A stretch of 64,000 bases of DNA from Branchipolynoe longqiensis. Taxonomy: Eukaryota > Annelida > Polychaeta > Phyllodocida > Polynoidae. Under the pieces are notes generated by a model that made no database searches, was not told where the DNA came from, and saw only the letters and a list, made by a program, of their open reading frames with translations. A program made the translations under genes and the position numbers. The stretch lies in NCBI GenBank assembly GCA_030323885.1, contig CM059193.1:58548042-58612041 (forward strand), written 5' to 3'. Of the stretch, positions 11,729-21,319 are shown in pieces. Each line of letters begins with the position of its first letter. Position 1 is the first letter of the stretch.

Positions 11729-12301
11729 TCACAAGAGGTCACGTGATATGACGTAACCACCACGTTGAAGCGTTCGCTTTTGATGCCAAGCATAATCGAG
11801 TCTAACTCTGGCTATGGCTCTGAGATGTCGCGCACTAGTTATGTGTATTTTCGCTTCACCTGCAGGCAACACAAACCTCCGGTTCAGAATTCCACGCCTG
11901 ACGTACACCTTACAGTTCTGGCAGATGACACCTTCAACCTGCGCCACTAACGAACGCTGTCGCCGGAGCAGGAACTTCTCAAAACAAACGGATAACCTCG
12001 CGCTGTTTGCCACTTTGTAGAAGACCACGTGTTTCCGGACAGAGTTTGGCGTCTGGACGGCTACTTCGTACATCGTCGGCCGACCGATTGACGACTGATC
12101 CGATCTTGGAGTTCGGAAGAGGTCGCGATTGGTGAATCCGGTGTGGCCAGTCGTGGAAGCTGTCCATGACTTGTTGGGTGGTCTTGGAAGGATACACGCC
12201 CGCCATGAGGTCCACTCCAAAGCCGACTCAAGGACGAACCGGGCCGGTGTCAAAGTCTCCCTGGTTAGTTTGACAGGAGCTTTAGCCATCCTTGTCGCCA
12301 C
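11729..12301 (-). CDS. Terminal exon (190 codons) of the two-exon gene continuing from 13968-15256
   Basis: A clean acceptor (TTCTTCTTATAG on the minus strand, AG at 12303-12302) opens this exon. The reading frame starts in phase 0 and ends at TGA (11729-11731). The upstream exon ends in phase 0, so the two join without a frame break. GC-rich codons contrast with the AT-rich flanks. The sequence is basic, with several Cys, and the C-terminal half (about 100 residues) is the most protein-like. An internal ATG (12289) with a good Kozak context could give a 186-residue stand-alone product. I do not recognise the family. A second frame is open over 11979-12215 but is blocked by stops upstream. 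Confidence 0.6.
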   Translation of the reverse strand: MATRMAKAPVKLTRETLTPARFVLESALEWTSWRACILPRPPNKSWTASTTGHTGFTNRDLFRTPRSDQSSIGRPTMYEVAVQTPNSVRKHVVFYKVANSARLSVCFEKFLLRRQRSLVAQVEGVICQNCKVYVRRGILNRRFVLPAGEAKIHITSARHLRAIARVRLDYAWHQKRTLQRGGYVISRDLL

Positions 12302-12435
12302 CTATAAGAAGAATAACATATACTTTGTTTGTATTTTTGTTTGTTTTGTTTATAGGAATTTCTCTTTGGATGGATAACAGTTAAAACAATTTTATATATA
12401 ATTATGTATATATATAATTATATATATATGAAGGC

Positions 12436-12494
<59 letters not shown>

Positions 12495-12774
12495 GTGTTA
12501 TAGAATCCCAGGGCCGTATCTAGGAATTTCTGTTTGGTTTGACAACAGCTAAAACAATTATATATATCTGACCATCCGAGCAGGTGTGGAGGCGGTAGTG
12601 ACCAGACACAGCTGGTATCAGGGTGGCCAGGAGCCACTCACAGGTGGCACCATAGTGGCAGAAGCAGGAACTAACTCCTATGACAGTAGGATAGTAGGTA
12701 ATAACTAATATATTTATAGAAGAGAACTGATAAGTGGTAGTGTCCTTGTTTATATTCCCATAATAGATTATAGA

Positions 12775-12829
<55 letters not shown>

Positions 12830-13967
12830 AATTTTTGGTATAGAATCCCAGGGCCGTATCTGAGAATTTCTGTTTTTGGGTCCCAAATAGTTAAAACAAT
12901 TATATATATAATTCAAAACCAGACACAGATAATCACTTTTTGGGCTAAGAAATTGATTAAGCAGGCTTAATACATTTTTACAAGAGCCTTATAGTCCTAT
13001 CACTATAGAACACATTTGATTGAAGCTCAGCTCATCGGTACAGGTGAGACTATTAGCTTTTATCTACTCTAACTTCCCAGGTAGTACAACCTGACCAGAT
13101 GTTATAAATTCTATTTATCATTACTTATATGCAGTTCATTAGATACTAGCTATATCAGGACTATTCATGTATTAATGTAATTATTGAAGATTATTGAATA
13201 TTCTTGAAAATTTAAGACATGAGGCAACAGCTATGGGTGGATCACGGTCACACAGTCAACGCACACATTCACATTCATGATAGGGAATAAAAAGGACCAT
13301 TAGTTCTCAGCCCTACCTAAAACTAACTGTTACTAAAAGGGGAGGTGGGATGGTAAAATTTATATATCAAACCGACCGATGGTCTGCTTTAGTCGAGCGT
13401 CAGGTAAGGAATGGCTTAGCCTTTGAAACTACCACCGGAAGTTAACTTCGACCGTGGCTACAGAATGCTATGAATGGTATATATGGTATGCATCACTATG
13501 GAGCCCGTAGTGAGGGTTTTGAATTATGCATGTTACCGGCAACATGTACAATTATATATATATATATATATAATTTGAGTTTTGTTATAGCATTCCAGGG
13601 ACTTATGTTGGAGTTTCTGTTTGGGGTTACAACAGTTAAAACAATTATATATATATATATATATAATTATACATAAATAATTAAATTTTTGTTATAGTGC
13701 CGTATCTAAGAACTTCTGTTTTGGATAACAACACTATAAACAATTATACATAACATAATTATCAAATGTAATTTTTGTTTGTTATAGAATCCCATATCTG
13801 CGAATATTTGTTCGGAAAATATTTGTTTGGAGTGGAAAATAAAAGCATTGAAATAAACAATTAGTGTCAAAGGCACTGCTTCATTGGACTATATAGCTTT
13901 AATCAGTGAGAAATCTAACAGTTTGAGTAATACAAAACTATTTGACAGTAGCAGTAACTGAGCATAC
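12302..13967 (-). repeat. Intron filled with (TA)n arrays and a repeated ~75-bp module
   Basis: The donor GAG|GTATGC is at 13968/13967 and the acceptor at 12303-12302. Inside, (TA)n tracts near 12410-12490, 12776-12826, 13550-13572 and 13645-13665 each border a module reading roughly TTATAGAATCCCAGGGCC...AGTTAAAACAATTATATA. Copies lie near 12340, 12490, 12830, 13570, 13685 and 13760. A different repeat occupies 12570-12775 (related to 46040-46240, inverted). Confidence 0.65.
12570..12775 (+). repeat. Dispersed repeat E, copy 1
   Basis: It spans GACCATCCGAGCAGGTGTGG to the segment GTGTCCTTGTTTATATTCCC and matches, in reverse complement, the sequence at 46040-46240. Class unknown; both copies lie next to (TA)n. 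Confidence 0.6.
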
Positions 13968-15256
13968 CTCATGCTTGGATGGTGTTCTATGCAAAGTCTT
14001 CTTAACACCGGAAGCAGTAGACCTTGTGGCGGATCGCAGATTCCACTTCTTCCTGTTGTGGTTCCTGGTGTCCTGACAACGTTCCTGCTTCCTTCGCCTA
14101 TCGAGGCCAGTGTCGGCTGGCAGAGCAGTAGGCCTAGGTCTAGGTCTATTCAGAGCAGTAGGCCTAGGTCTACTCAGCTCTGCCAGGTCTTCACAACTGG
14201 ATGGTCTGGCAGCTCTGAGTCCAGTCTCGCCCACCGTGTTCACCTTCACCAGCTTCCTGAAGGTCACACTCTGCGACACCCGCAAGTTCCTCCTTGTCGC
14301 CCTTCGCGACCTCAAGCATGGTCTCGAATTGCAGATCGCAGTGTGACTGTTGTCAATGTCAAAGTCAACATCAACGTCAACATCAAAGTCACTACTGCCA
14401 GCGTCTGTGCTGGATGCTGCCATGGAATTGTCAGTGGAGTCCGCAGATTTGGTTTTTGTTTGAGGGTGTGCAACTTTTGGGAATAGGCGTGTTAGAGCTG
14501 GTTTGGGAGGAAGGATCTCTGTGATATTAGGCACTGTCCCTGTATTATTATGATTATAAGTACTTGTATTAGTATTACTGGTAGTAGGAGTAGGAAGATA
14601 AGGGGTTGCTTCATTAGCATTCACAAATGGTTTTGCCACATCCAATATCATCCTCATCCTCATGTGGGATTCACATTCAGACAGAGGCGGAGACAGCGTC
14701 TCATCAGAGTCAGACATCTGACTAACAGAGGCAGACTTAATGAAAATGGGTGGAGCCAACAGATCCTGATTGACAGCATTGTGTTCGGTTCCAATCGCGC
14801 GAGGAATCACAATTGACGGTGACATGACGGCATCAATAAATGCCATATCAGAGAACTGCTGCTTCAAGTTCAAGCTGTTGTCTCCAAATACGTCACCAGC
14901 TTGAATAGTCGTCAGGCGCGTCAGACCCACAGGGGGCGTGTTTTCTGTCTCATTTGCATATGATTGACAGCTGGGAGCATCGCCATCGTCATCGCCATCG
15001 ACGTCGTCCAGGCGGGAAAAGATCTGGGTGGCCATTTTGAAGGAGTCTCTCATCAGCATGGGGACCTTCTCCGTATTGGTTGACTTGGTTGTGGCCTCAT
15101 CGCGTGGGAAAGGAAAGGAGAAGAATGTGTCCATCTCCATGGAGGTAGTCAGCGGACTCAGCAGTACCGGAAGCGGAAGTAGAAGCGGGTCAGTCGCGAC
15201 ACTCTTCAGGGTCGGCACCCACCGGGGCACGGCAACGCAGGTGTGCATCGGAACGA
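13968..15256 (-). CDS. Large exon of an unrecognised gene (at least 427 codons)
   Basis: The minus-strand frame is open from the acceptor CATCTTTCATCAG (exon begins 15256) to the donor GAG|GTATGC (exon ends 13968). Without splicing it would stop at 13938. The first ATG in the exon (15248) has a weak context, and the frame is open through the acceptor, so an upstream coding exon is possible. Visible features: an acidic DDVDGDDDGD stretch near residue 80, a Ser/Asp motif SDSDETLSPPLSE in the middle, a Thr/Asn-rich linker, an Asp/Val repeat, then a basic Arg-rich C-terminal third suggesting nucleic-acid or chromatin contact. No domain is recognised. It continues in phase into 11729-12301, for a product of at least 617 residues. 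Confidence 0.65.
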
Positions 15257-15342
15257 CTGATGAAAGATGATAAGATATTGCATTAGAGTCGTCAAAAATT
15301 CATGAATGGAGTAAGACATGGAGTAAAAGGTTATTGTGCATT

Positions 15343-15971
15343 AAAGTTGCATAGTCCGATGGTTTTGAGATTCTGTCATTTTCTAATGCCAGGTACACAC
15401 CTACCGTTTGTGCGCACCCACCTACCGTATACGATCTAAAACTGCCCGTTTTGCGCATAAAAATCGCTAGGTGTGCGCGGGGAGCGCACACCTAGCGATT
15501 GCGATTCGAGACTAAAAACTCAGTTTTAGGGCTAAAACGGGCCGATTACGATTGTGATTCGCGATTCGAAAAATGAATCGGCCCGTTTTCAGTTTTAAGC
15601 AGGTCGGGTCGAGTCGCGAGTTTTAGTGCACAAATCGTATGCGGCAGGTGTGTATTTGGCATAAGATAAATATATCAGGTTAGTTATTATAATTGACCTT
15701 AATTTGGTTTGTTGTAACTTTTATTTTAAATGGCTAACTTAGGATATATTTGAAGAGCAAATGTGTCAAATTAATTTTGGCAAGCACACTAAAAATATGA
15801 CACGATAGGCTTATGCAGTAACACTCTCTATTAAATTGACTCAGTATGCCCTTCTATGTGGCAACAAGTGCTTAATAAATGTATCAGTATCTAAGTTAGA
15901 TATGTAGAATCAAATCTAGGTGAGTGCCTAGGTTTTGACAAATTTGATGTTTCATCAGACCATGCAACTTT
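15343..15971 (+). mobile_element. CATAGTCCGAT repeat, full copy split by MITE H8
   Basis: It starts AAAGTTGCATAGTCCGATG and ends in the inverted counterpart CATGCAACTTT, which suggests a non-autonomous DNA element with short terminal inverted repeats. It is interrupted at 15387-15661 by H8. The interior (GTCATTTTCT...GATAAATATAT, GGCAAGCACAC) is shared with copies at 23.6, 32.0, 40.7, 54.7 and 56.7 kb. Confidence 0.75.
15387..15661. mobile_element. Word-iterated MITE H8 (275 bp) with TAA duplication
   Basis: Ends TGCCAGGTACACACCTACCG and, inverted, TGCCAAATACACACCTGCCG. TAA flanks both sides (15384-15386, 15662-15664), and the host CATAGTCCGAT repeat resumes in register. The interior repeats the elements of AATCGC/GCGCACACCT. 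A 17-bp-arm hairpin is at 15462-15478/15484-15500. Confidence 0.8.
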
Positions 15972-16610
15972 AATATTATCATGATCCAATGAAATATAAT
16001 TTTATCAAAAGCAAAACTCCGAACTACATTTGATCCTATATCTCAAACTTAGATACTAGTGCAGTAATTAATGATTGGGGATATCCTAGAAAGAATAATC
16101 AGTGAATTTATTATGCTATCCCCTTGAACACCTACTTTGAGAAAGCCATTAAACAGGGACAGCACTAATAAATGCCATCCTGATATAAACCTTAGATGTT
16201 ACTAGAACATAAAACAACAAGAAACAAAAAAACTATAAAAAAATAATAAAAGAATTAGGTCAAAATCATGACCTCATTAGCCCCACCCTAATTCTAAATA
16301 CCAAGTATAGCTTAGACAGGTTCCAAGAAGCTACATACATTAGTAGGTCAGCCTACATCCATTAGTAGGTCAGCCTACATCCATTAGTAGGTCAGCCTAC
16401 ATCCAATGGCCATCGTGAGATGGAGATCTGCGTCATAGCTACAGGAATTTTGGCAAGTTTGTCAAAATTATTGTGGGTTCTTTCAGTTCAAATTGCTCCA
16501 AAATTAGCCATTTTTCATCAAAGTTACTCCAGACTAATGAATAGTAGGTTCGAATTTTCAACCTGATATATTTATCTTAAAAAATCCAAACCATTGCCTT
16601 ATTTCATATA
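15972..16610. repeat. Degenerate CATAGTCCGAT-type repeats with a 22-bp triplication
   Basis: 15972-16150 and 16430-16600 carry diverged segments shared with 24.2-24.4 kb and 25.8-26.0 kb (ACATTTGATCCTATAT, CATTTTTCATCAAAGTT). At about 16340-16405 the unit ATTAGTAGGTCAGCCTACAT is repeated three times. A SINE alpha tail remnant is near 16153-16230. Confidence 0.5.
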
Positions 16611-18119
16611 ACCTCCCCCTGAATGTATTGGGTGTCAGTCCCGCTGACACTCAACTAAGTTGCGTTGATTTTTTGGCCCTGCGCCAACAGTTCTACACTG
16701 CAGACAGTATGCATGATCTTTTAACTAAGGTAAAACAGGAAAACATTTTAGCCTTTTTGAGGGCAGCTGGACTGTACCACCTCATATAGTTTACTAAATA
16801 GATTCTATCAATTATTAATAAAACTTTTCTTTTTCTATGGGAATTTGTTTCCCTTGACAACAAATATATGATTGTGAGCTTTCTAATTTAATGAGTGTCT
16901 ATTGGCACATAATTGATTGTCTGCTTTTACATGTAAAAGCGATGGTTTGAACAAAAAACAAACATTTCTCGCCGTGAATATGGCCTATGCTGCCGACACG
17001 GCGTAAAGCAACCACCAATCAATCAATCAATATTTCATATAGAGATAATTGTATGGAACACACATAACGCATTATATATAACATAATGTAATATGTGCAT
17101 ATGTATAGATGAAATGTATGAAAATATAATGTATGCAATAGTACTCTGCAAATATATTATACAAGCGGTGGTTGTAATTGCATATATAAAATAATATAAT
17201 ATTTTAATGCTAACAAGTAATACTAATACGAGGTGAAATGTATAATCAATGGAGACATATGCTATAAACTTATAGTTTAAACCCACTGCTTCTAATTAAA
17301 AAAATAAAATGATATATTCTGGCACTCAAAGATTCAACATTTTTCTCTCTAATTCATGATTAATTTAATAAATATATTTCAGATGTATATTTACCTTTAT
17401 TTGTAAGCTTCAATATTTGCAGTAAATTAGTGTTTCACTCGAGCCAATTCTTTTGAAATCGATGTTGTACAACTTGTACTACAAATTGTAGTGGGCCGTC
17501 AGCAGCGCAGTGGCTCCCCCTTGTGGATGACTTCAGAAGCTGCTACTCAACTGCTGCAGGAAGGCGGCTAGTCCTGCTGACCTCATGACGTCACACATCA
17601 CCAGTAAAATGACAACAGCTCAATGCACATGCGCAGCCGAATACCGGGATGTGTAACCAAGCACGACCAAAAATGCCCGGATGTGCAACATTTTCTCTTT
17701 TTTTCCCCAAAAACAAAATACACCCAAGCCGGAACAATTTCCCAATTTGCAGGTTGTTGACGCGTGTTGACACAATTGTATATGTCTATCGAAGCCAGGC
17801 GAGTTGGTCAGTATGAGTACTATGCCTGTGACTCATGCATTGTCTACAAAGAAACAGGCAGCACAGTCCGTAAATGTCAACACTGTCCAACTTTTTGCCG
17901 TGACCAGAACCAACTCGGCTTATTTGTGTGTTTGATCACGAGGCGCACTCTGCTCTGGGAGATGTTCTCTATCTCAGTTTGCAAAGTCGTCTGCTGGATC
18001 AGCGCGTTTCCCGCCCCTTTTATTTCCACTGAGCCTCGTTTTCAAAGGCGTGACGTGGAACCTACAAAGTACAAGCGCAGACCGGTTCAGACCAGTGTAG
18101 ACTGTTTCACAACTAGACG

Positions 18120-18205
18120 TTGCCATCGCGTAAAACTCCAACAACCAATCACAGTGTAGGTGCTATTTATAGCGCATACGTCATTGCCCACAGTTCTGCC
18201 CGAAC
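18120..18205 (+). promoter_or_regulatory. CCAAT and TATA-like boxes
   Basis: AACCAATCAC near 18143 and GCTATTTATAGCGC near 18167 stand about 60 and 38 bases before an ATG with coding-like composition. The CCAAT box overlaps a sequence like the end of SINE alpha tails, so it may be of SINE origin. Confidence 0.25.
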
Positions 18206-18337
18206 ATGTCGGCAGCGCAAGCCACGCTCTCCAAGCCGAGCTCGCGACTATTAGTGACTATTCGCCCGGCGGTGTTATACTTGGAGATCCACGCTCTGGG
18301 GAAACCCGGCGTGCGGGCGTGTGTATGCCCCATTTGA
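18206..18337 (+). CDS. Small ORF (43 codons) behind a CCAAT/TATA-like promoter; possible first exon
   Basis: The ATG at 18206 opens a frame with G/C-ending codons reading MSAAQATLSKPSSRLLVTIR, ending at TGA 18335-18337. A CCAATCA box (about 18144) and a TATTTATAG box (about 18169) lie at plausible promoter distances. The segment is GC-rich against AT-rich flanks. No good splice donor is seen before the stop, so it is either a micro-ORF, an exon with a weak donor, or chance. The upstream box region resembles a SINE alpha tail (GTAAAACTCCAACAACCAA). Confidence 0.25.
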   Translation: MSAAQATLSKPSSRLLVTIRPAVLYLEIHALGKPGVRACVCPI

Positions 18338-18473
18338 TGACTAGTGGGTATGGCATGTGTATGTACTGGGTTCCTGGTAACTATTCACATATTCACCCAT
18401 AAAACCACAATAGTGGTACCTAATTGACACGGCGTAGTCCTAATCGACGGCTGTTCATGCGTGTGCTCTAGAT

Positions 18474-18815
18474 TGGAGCGGGACGTAGCTCAGGCGGTAG
18501 AGTGTCCACCTGTGAAGGTGTAGGTCATACGATCAATCCTGCTCAGTAGACCCATTTGTAGTTTGGGATATATTCCGTTCCAGTTCCAACCAGTGGTCCA
18601 CAACTGGTTCATCAAAGGCTGTGGTATGTGGTGTCCTGTCTGTGGGAAAGTGCATATAAAAGACCCCTGGCTACTTATTGGAAAGAGTAGCCTATGTGGC
18701 GGCAGCAGGTTTCCTCCAAAGAAATATGTCTGGATGGCCATGTGTTTGACGTCCAATGGCCGATCATGGGGGTCAATGTGCTCAAGAGGCATCATTAAAT
18801 AAAACAAACTTTTTA
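18474..18815 (+). mobile_element. SINE beta, near full length
   Basis: The tRNA-like head GGGACGTAGCTCAGGCGGTA (A box) has a degenerate B box at ACGATCAATCC. The central region contains CCAGTTCCAACCAGTGG, TGTCCTGTCTGTGGGA and GCATATAAAAGACCCCTGGC; the end is CATTAAATAAAACAAAC. I know closely similar sequences from mollusc genomes; the name is not asserted. Confidence 0.85.
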
Positions 18816-18845
18816 AAACTCTAGACTACACTTAAAATAACAAGT

Positions 18846-18915
18846 TGTCACAAGTTGGTACTCGTCCTGATACGACCTTAGATGTTGCCAGGATGTAAAA
18901 CTAACACAACCCACC
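18846..18915 (+). mobile_element. SINE alpha-T1 tail fragment
   Basis: Contains only the tail: CACAAGTTGGTACTCGTCCTG to GCCAGGATGTAAAAC and an A/C-rich end. Confidence 0.7.
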
Positions 18916-19104
18916 ACACATACACACACGCTCCAACCCAACATGAGGTCCTCAGTCTTTGCATTGTATGTACCAAAGACCCTATAACACTAAGACGGCT
19001 CACTCAGCCTGTACTGTGTCATCAAGCGAACAGCCAGTGCACCAGGTGGTGGGTTTGATTATTTTAATAGAGTTGGAGTGTCAGAAGAAACCCTGCTGTC
19101 ACTT

Positions 19105-19440
19105 GGTAGCTGTGTGGTGGGGGTTTAGGTGTGTGGTGGGGCTTTCGGGGTGTGTTGGGGGTTTACGGATGTGATGGGGGTGTAGTTATGTGTGTGTTGG
19201 TGGTGTAAGTCTGTGGTGGGTGTGTGTGCTGGGGGTGTAAGTGTGTGGTGTGTGTGTCATCGGGGTGTAGATGCGTGTGGTTGAGGTGTAGGTGTGTGTG
19301 GTGAGGGTGTATGTGTGTGCTGGTGGTTTTGTGTGTGGTGGGAGTGCAGGTGTGTGGTAGCGGTTTAGGGATATGGTGGGGGTTTAGGGATGTGGTGGGG
19401 GTGTAAGTGTGTGGTGGTGGTTTAGGGGTGCTAAACATTG
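19105..19440. repeat. GT/GGTGT-rich minisatellite
   Basis: Irregular repeats of GGGTGTAGGTGTGTGGTG type on the plus strand, about 15-25 bases per unit. G is confined almost entirely to the plus strand. Pro/Thr/His-rich minus-strand ORFs here are composition artefacts. Confidence 0.8.
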
Positions 19441-19534
19441 TGAGGTGCCGGTCTGCAAGACCCCTACAACCACCACCACCACCACCACCATACCAACCCA
19501 TACCCCAACAACACACACCGTCAACCCCAACCAT

Positions 19535-20150
19535 ACAGAATGTGTGTATGGTGGCGGGGGTGGGTGGGGTGAAGAGGTGGAGGGGCAGGGTGGGGGTAGC
19601 GGCGGTGGTGGGAGTTCTATAGGAGTAGCACCACGCGACCAGTGGGAACTTCCACCCTCCCCTCTCTCCCCCCGGCCTACATCAGGGAGGGGGGGGGGGG
19701 GTCGTGAGGGGTTGTGTGAGAGTGCAGACTGAGGTGGATGAGGAGGGGGAAGAGGGAGGAAGAGGGAGTGTGGGGGAGGATGGGGGGAGGCGAGGCGGAG
19801 AGGGAGGGGGTGGGGGAGGGAGGTGTGGTGTGAGAGTGCCGAGTGAGGTGGCTGAGGAGAGGGAGTTGGAGCCGGAGAGGAAGGGGGGAAGGGGGAGGAA
19901 GGGGGCAAGGCGGAAGGAGGGGGTGTCTGAGAGCGCTGAATAGGTGGATGAGGAGGGAGATAGGGAAGGGTGGGGATGGGAGGGGGAAGGGGAGGGGAAG
20001 GGAAGGGGAGTGAGGGAAGGGGAGCCAGGGGGAAGGGTGGTGAAGCAGGGGGGAGGGAGGGTGGGAGGGAGTGAGGGAGGGGGAGAGTGTGGGGGAGGGC
20101 GGGGGAATGAGGGAGGGCGGGGCAGAGGGAGGTGGGGACCAGGCAGGCGC
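19535..20150. repeat. Purine-rich (GGGAGG)n-like tract, about 600 bases
   Basis: The plus strand is almost only G and A from about 19680 to 20150, with a G run at 19689. Long opposite-strand Pro/Ser ORFs (19384-19908, 19677-20294) reflect this composition and are not called. Confidence 0.8.
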
Positions 20151-20467
20151 AACATCGGCCAAATCCAAATGACAGGCAATCTCTATTAAAATTTTTTTTA
20201 AACTCACCCTCTCGCCTTGTAGGCCTATGTATTTACATGTGAAACACCAGCCAACAGATGGGTTGATCAAACCCACCACAAGATGGCAGTGCAAAATTTA
20301 CATTACCTTGGGAGAGATAGGGAGTGAGCCATCTTAGTGTTATAGGGTCTTTGTATGTACCCACAACTTGCGGTGAACACTGTAGCGACAATTGTAGCCA
20401 TTTGTCATACCGGAACTAGAAACTTCCGGTTGCCAACGCAACACCTTCGGCATATTAAAAAAAAAAA

Positions 20468-20791
20468 GTTTGTTTGTTGGATTTTACATCATGGGAACAT
20501 AAAATCTCATATCAGGATGAGTACAGACTTGTGACAGTGTGCACTCATGGCAACCTTATAGTGCTGCCCTACTGGGACACCAGGCTGCTAGCACCATGAC
20601 CTGAGTCACATTACCCTGAGTCACATTACCCCGAGCTAACCAGTCCTCGTCGTATTTCCGGATGTCAAGCGCCAAGCTAGTTAGCGACAAGCATACATTT
20701 TTTAAGTCATTAGTTTGACTCTGCTGGGATTCGAACTCCCGACCTTCCCCATGGGAAGCCTTCGTTCTAACCGATTTGGTCACCGCATCTG
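20468..20791 (-). mobile_element. SINE alpha-T1, full length
   Basis: Minus-strand order: head ending near 20791 (B box GGGATTCGAACTCCC as seen on plus), body, and T1 tail ending near 20468 at TTTGTTTGTTGGATTTTAC. Contains a duplicated CTGAGTCACATTACC segment. Confidence 0.85.
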
Positions 20792-20815
20792 GTTCAGAAT
20801 GTTATTCCTTGTAAG

Positions 20816-21146
20816 ATCAGACGGGTGGCCGAATCGGTAAGAGCTTTGATGGGCTTCCTGTGCATGAGTTCTTGTGTTCGAACCCCAGCAGAGTTAAACC
20901 AATGACTTACAAAAAGTATACTTGGTACTACATAACTGTACATAAATAGGATAGGGCAAGGACTGATTTCTCGGTATCAGGATAATGTGACTGAGCAGAA
21001 GATCGGGTCATGATGGTGGTGGACCGATCGCTTAGTGGGGCAACACTATAAAGTTGTCATGATTGGGTCCTGTCAGAAGTTGCTATCACTGTATCAGTCC
21101 TGATATCCCCTTCGATGTTGCTAAGACATAGATCCCTCAACAAGCA
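20816..21146 (+). mobile_element. SINE alpha-T1, full length, diverged
   Basis: Head GATCAGACGGGTGGCCGAATC, B box GTTCGAACCCC, body GGATAGGGCAAGGACTG, T1 tail to about 21146. It sits tail-out next to the minus-strand copy at 20468-20791. Confidence 0.85.
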
Positions 21147-21319
21147 AACATCATTCATTGTTAATAACCTTTGATCAAAGTGTGCAGCCTTATTCTTATG
21201 TTTTTTAATTGTATTTTATCAGCTTTTAGTAGTTGGAGTGTAGTTTGTGTGTGTTGGGGTGGTTTGTGTGCTCGGTTGTTGTTGTTGTTATTGTTGTTAT
21301 CGTTGTTGTTTTTATATTA

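Noticed and set aside
11979..12215. Alternative frame in the terminal exon
   Set aside because: Looks mildly protein-like, but is blocked by a stop upstream and does not match the phase of the preceding exon.
17782..18159. 126-codon ORF with CxxC...CxxC spacing
   Set aside because: The Cys pattern loosely recalls transposase zinc ribbons, but composition is not clearly coding, no other support exists and it ends in the promoter-like boxes.
18481..18552. tRNA gene (and similar tRNA-like segments at 33250, 34300, 51610, 53570)
   Set aside because: A and B boxes are present, but the arms do not pair into a cloverleaf and each continues into a SINE body found in several copies.
19384..20294. 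Pro/Ser/His-rich minus-strand ORFs of 123-205 codons
   Set aside because: They follow directly from the G-rich plus strand, overlap in two frames and have no start context or codon structure.
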